A DNA stretch of 64,000 bases, taken from assembly GCF_900143525.1 (NCBI RefSeq), contig NZ_FREZ01000004.1, forward strand, positions 124,001-188,000, written 5' to 3'. This DNA comes from Ruegeria sp. Alg231-54. GTDB taxonomy: Bacteria; Pseudomonadota; Alphaproteobacteria; Rhodobacterales; Rhodobacteraceae. Below are positions 60,935-64,000 of this stretch, in pieces. The notes under the pieces are model-generated. The model did no database searches and was not told the origin of the DNA. It saw only the letters and a program-made list of their open reading frames with translations. Position 1 is the stretch's first letter. Each line of letters opens with the position of its first letter. Both the position numbers and the translations under genes were made by a program.

Positions 60935-63297
60935 ACGCGCATCCTTTCGCCTGAGGGATCAAAGGGCGGACGTCTCAAGGGCTGCGCGCGATAGTCCTGC
61001 CCGGCGACCCGAACCGTGAATTCTCGATCGCATGTCTGGGTCAACGTCTCGCCCGGTTGGACCGCGACCATGGCGAAACACATGTTCAGCCCCGTACGCG
61101 GCCCGCGCCCGCCCGAGGTTGTCAGCCCGACATGGATGCCGTCCACGAACACCGGTTCGTCATGCAACATCAGGGCATTGCCGTGAACCTGCAGAAAGAT
61201 TAGGCGCTGTTGCAAGCCGTTGGACTTTTGCTGTTCCAGCGCCGCTTTGCCCTGAAACTCCTTGGCCCAGTCGATGGTGAACCCCAGACCGGCTTCCAGC
61301 GGAGTGATCTTGGGGCCAAATTCATGCCCCCAGTGTTTGAAGCCCTTCTCCAACCGGCAAGCATCCACTGCATAGTGGCCCAACGGGCGCGCGCCTGCCC
61401 CGTGCAGTGCAGCGAACAGTTGAGGGGCCTGAGCGTTGAGCACGGTCAATTCCCAGCCCAACTCTCCGACGAAACTAACGCGCGTGGCGCGGCAAGTAAT
61501 GCCTGCCATTTTGGCGGTGGCGGCATGGCCAAATGCCATTTCTGGAAGGCTGCCAAGACCCTGTAGCAGCGTCCGGCTGCCACCTCCCATTACACCGATT
61601 GTGCAGAATGCTTCGGTCAAATCCTTTACAGACACATCGCCCTTCAAATGCCTGCGCAGGAACAACCGATCGCGCATCCGCGTGGCGGCGCCCGAGGTTA
61701 GATGAAACGCATCCCGAGCCAGCCGCGTGATGGTCACATCCATTTCGATCCCACCGCGCGCGTTGAGTATCTGCGTATAGACAGCCCGACCAATGGGCAC
61801 GTCCATCTGCGCGGTCGTCAGGTGGTTCAATGCCTTCAGAGCATCCGGCCCGGTGATGTCCAGTTTGGTAAACGGGCTTAGGTCAATCAGCGCAGTGCCC
61901 TGATCCATGACCGCCGCTTCGGCCTCAACCAGCGGCCACCACCCCTGATCTGTTGTCGAATAGGGCTGTGCCGGTCCGTAATACAGCCCGCGTTCCCAAC
62001 CGGCCGTCAGGCCAAAATGCGCCCCAGCCTCAGCCCAAAAATCGTGCAGTGCTGTGGTGCGCAGACCTCGGCCGGCGTTGGGCTGCATATATGGCCAATG
62101 AAGGGCAAAGAGATCGGCGACGGCCTCTTCCATTCGGTCAGACGTGTGATCGGCGGTGGCTGTGTTCGGATCGACCCGGGCGACATCGACCTCCCACATG
62201 TCCATCGGGGGGTGGCCCTCGACCATCCAATCCGCCAGCGCCCGCCCAATCCCCGCCGAAGACATTACCCCGACCGAGTTCATACCCGCAGCCACAAACA
62301 AACCATCGACCGAGGTTTCACCCACAAGCGGCCGAGTGTCTGCGGTAAAGCTTTCCGGGCCATTCATGAAATGCTGGATACCGACGGTTTCAAGGCTGGG
62401 GCAGAGCACTAATGCGGCCTCCATGAAGGGGGCAAATTGATCCCAATCCTCAGCCAGTTCAAGAAAGGGCCGGTCGCCTTCGGGGCCGTAAGCGTCCCAG
62501 CATTTGGCGTTGGGTTCAAAGCCGCCAATCACCAGTTTGCCCGCGTCGCCCTTGATGTAAATGCCCCGGTCCAGATCCCTGATCACCGGGAACGGGTTGG
62601 GCAGGTCGGGCATGGGTTCGGTGACAACATACATGTGCTCGACCGCCTGCAAAGGCAGCGCGACGCCAACATCGGCGGCCAGCTCGCGTGACCAAGCACC
62701 AGTGGCAATGACGACCTGATCGGCGTCCAGTTCCGTGCCGTCGGTCAGGGTTAAACCCGTGATCCGCTGGCCCTTTTGCCGCAGAGATTGAACTCCGGTA
62801 AATTCGCGGATTGAAACGCCACGATCCCGTGCACCTTTGGCGTATGCCATGCACAAATCGACCGGATTCACATTGGCATCTTCCGGTACATAAAGCGCAC
62901 CGACATGGTTTCTCAGATCAAGGTGCGACAGGGGCACGTCCGAGGCCTCGATCATGCGCGGGGTCAGTCCCAGCACCCGACCCAGATCCGTAATCCGGCG
63001 CAGCTCGTCTAGGCGGGCGGGGTCGCGGGCCAGCCAATAGCCAGCTGTTTGGCGATATCCAGTGGACATGCCAGTCTCGGCCTCAAGGGTCGGAAAAACT
63101 TCAAGTGCGGCCATTGCCAATCGGGTCATGTTTGGCGTTGCTCGAAGCGGGCCGACAATCCCCGCCGCATGCCAGGATGTGCCCGAGGTCAGCTGATTTC
63201 GCTCCAGAACAGTGACGTCATTCGAACCGCGTTTGGCCAGATGGTAGGCGAGGCTGACGCCAATGGCGCCACCACCGATGATCAAGATTCGGCTCAT
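60931..63297 (-). CDS. FAD-dependent dimethylglycine/sarcosine dehydrogenase-like protein with GcvT domain (copy A)
   Basis: The 788-residue fusion has the same architecture as its downstream neighbour. The FAD motif is ILIIGGGAIGVSLAYHLAKR, the covalent-FAD region reads LTSGTSWHAAGIVGPLRATP, and MNSVGVMSSAGIGRALADWM is part of the DAO domain. The GcvT half includes ILNARGGIEMDVTITRLARD, FVGELGWELTVLNAQAPQLF and DACRLEKGFKHWGHEFGPKI. Its end, RRPPFDPSGERMRV, resembles that of the partial protein at the left edge of the window. It starts 1 bp into the MttB-family stop (TGATG-type junction), so all four genes are translated in series. An N-methyl amine demethylase role is inferred. Confidence 0.88.
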   Translation of the reverse strand: MSRILIIGGGAIGVSLAYHLAKRGSNDVTVLERNQLTSGTSWHAAGIVGPLRATPNMTRLAMAALEVFPTLEAETGMSTGYRQTAGYWLARDPARLDELRRITDLGRVLGLTPRMIEASDVPLSHLDLRNHVGALYVPEDANVNPVDLCMAYAKGARDRGVSIREFTGVQSLRQKGQRITGLTLTDGTELDADQVVIATGAWSRELAADVGVALPLQAVEHMYVVTEPMPDLPNPFPVIRDLDRGIYIKGDAGKLVIGGFEPNAKCWDAYGPEGDRPFLELAEDWDQFAPFMEAALVLCPSLETVGIQHFMNGPESFTADTRPLVGETSVDGLFVAAGMNSVGVMSSAGIGRALADWMVEGHPPMDMWEVDVARVDPNTATADHTSDRMEEAVADLFALHWPYMQPNAGRGLRTTALHDFWAEAGAHFGLTAGWERGLYYGPAQPYSTTDQGWWPLVEAEAAVMDQGTALIDLSPFTKLDITGPDALKALNHLTTAQMDVPIGRAVYTQILNARGGIEMDVTITRLARDAFHLTSGAATRMRDRLFLRRHLKGDVSVKDLTEAFCTIGVMGGGSRTLLQGLGSLPEMAFGHAATAKMAGITCRATRVSFVGELGWELTVLNAQAPQLFAALHGAGARPLGHYAVDACRLEKGFKHWGHEFGPKITPLEAGLGFTIDWAKEFQGKAALEQQKSNGLQQRLIFLQVHGNALMLHDEPVFVDGIHVGLTTSGGRGPRTGLNMCFAMVAVQPGETLTQTCDREFTVRVAGQDYRAQPLRRPPFDPSGERMRV

Positions 63298-64000
63298 CAG
63301 AAGTAATCCTGATCTGGCTTCTCGGCCTTACGCTGCGCGATATAGTCCTGCAGCGCGGCATCGATTTCGGGGTCGAGACCGGGGTCTTGATATGCGTCAA
63401 GCCGCTCTTTCCAGATTGCATTGGCGCGGGCTGCGGCATCCAACTCTCCGGCCGCGTGCCATTGCTCGAAAGAGTTGTCATCCGGAGTCCAGGGCCGGAA
63501 CAATGCGGACATGAAATTGGCCTGCGTATGCTCAGAGCCCAGAAAGTGCCGCCCCGGGCCGGTCGCGGCAATTGCCTCCATCGCCTGAGCGTTCTCGCTC
63601 ATGTCGATTCCTTCGAAGAACCGTCCGACTTTGCCGCACAGATCATGATCCAAGATCGTTTTTTCGAACGAGGTCACCAAACCACCTTCGAGCCATCCAG
63701 TTGCATGGTTGATCAGATTGGCACCCGCGAACATCGACATCATCAGGCCCCATGTGGCCTCTTGCTGGCTCTGAGCGTCCGGAACTTTTGAGGCGCTGAG
63801 CGTGCCAACCGTGTGCAGCGGCACCCCCAGCCTGCGGGCAAGCTGTCCGGCCGCCAATACCATCAACCCGGCCTCGGGTGTGCCAAAGGTAGGTGCGCCG
63901 GACTTCATCGACATGGTCGAGGCAAAACTGCCCATCATGCAGGGCGCCTCGGGGTTTATCAGCTGGGTCAGCGTCATCGCTGCCATGGTTTCAGCCAGCA
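63297..64000 (-). CDS. Trimethylamine methyltransferase (MttB) superfamily protein, C-terminal part
   Basis: The gene runs off the right edge; about 234 C-terminal residues are visible. MttB-type features are FASTMSMKSGAPTFGTPEAG, then MVLAAGQLARRLGVPLHTVG, QSQQEATWGLMMSMFAGANL and NHATGWLEGGLVTSFEKTIL, which form the TIM-barrel end of the family. It finishes with a tail PEIDAALQDYIAQRKAEKPD. Members transfer methyl groups from quaternary or tertiary amines to a corrinoid protein. Non-pyrrolysine members act on glycine betaine and related compounds. The position of the pyrrolysine codon lies outside the window or was not seen, so the type cannot be decided. It is the most upstream visible gene of the amine operon. 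Confidence 0.87.
   Translation of the reverse strand, partial: LAETMAAMTLTQLINPEAPCMMGSFASTMSMKSGAPTFGTPEAGLMVLAAGQLARRLGVPLHTVGTLSASKVPDAQSQQEATWGLMMSMFAGANLINHATGWLEGGLVTSFEKTILDHDLCGKVGRFFEGIDMSENAQAMEAIAATGPGRHFLGSEHTQANFMSALFRPWTPDDNSFEQWHAAGELDAAARANAIWKERLDAYQDPGLDPEIDAALQDYIAQRKAEKPDQDYF

Noticed and set aside
59654..60994. A 446-codon plus-strand frame opposite the FAD/GcvT gene.
   Set aside because: Shadow of the dimethylglycine dehydrogenase-like gene; no ribosome binding site or domain.
63297..64000. Pyrrolysine-containing MttB.
   Set aside because: No in-frame TAG was seen in the visible C-terminal part and the upstream part of the gene is outside the window, so the claim cannot be supported.

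Overview
The window looks like chromosome from a Roseobacter-group (Rhodobacteraceae) alphaproteobacterium. It is GC-rich, densely packed with ATGA/TGATG overlaps, and its gene neighbourhoods are typical of that group: a fliF-fliH-fliN-fliP block facing a fliL-motE-motA block, a 59-codon protein beside map, and dimethylglycine-dehydrogenase-like FAD/GcvT fusion proteins. No insertion sequence, prophage, CRISPR array, tRNA or rRNA was recognised.

Layout. 1-1.8 kb: tail of a GcvT-domain protein and an MmgE/PrpD protein. 1.9-9.8 kb: a divergent flagellar motor and basal-body cluster. 9.8-16.4 kb: a two-component system divergent from a CUT1 sugar ABC transporter. 16.4-18 kb: mlaA-mlaC. 18.1-22 kb: ridA, a glycerophosphodiesterase, a FemAB-like acetyltransferase, phhB, then small exported proteins and a peroxiredoxin. 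22.5-32.1 kb: a ferredoxin reductase, rsmD, a HAD phosphatase, map, sfsA, an SDR/TetR pair with two operator-like sites, a CinA-type protein, a GNAT enzyme, a CMD-type peroxidase-like protein and an OmpA protein. 32.1-34 kb: an AT-richer patch with a membrane ICMT-like methyltransferase. 34-45.5 kb: regulators, fadH, rppH, a radical SAM/DUF547 pair, an adenosine-kinase-like kinase, nth, an Ada-like protein and a CDF transporter. 45.5-55.3 kb: an aldehyde dehydrogenase, 1-Cys peroxiredoxin, envelope proteins and pnp. 55.3-64 kb: a BCCT transporter convergent with a tightly overlapping operon (MttB-family protein, two FAD/GcvT fusions, class III aminotransferase), suggesting uptake and demethylation of methylated amines such as betaine, dimethylglycine or sarcosine.

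The most striking observation is that the flagellar cluster is decaying. motA needs two separate one-base corrections to read through, fliL has an in-frame TAG at codon 61, and fliN has an in-frame TAA at codon 58. A neighbouring exported protein also appears split by a further one-base loss. The flanking fliF, fliH, fliP and motE are open. Because the lesions include two different substitution-type stop codons, homopolymer sequencing error alone does not explain them, and recent loss of motility is the simplest reading.

Other points of interest are a 10-bp-phased GTAAC repeat array in front of the sugar transporter, a duplicated dyad in front of the TetR gene, the radical SAM/DUF547 lipoprotein pair, and a structured leader upstream of pnp that lacks its usual rpsO neighbour.
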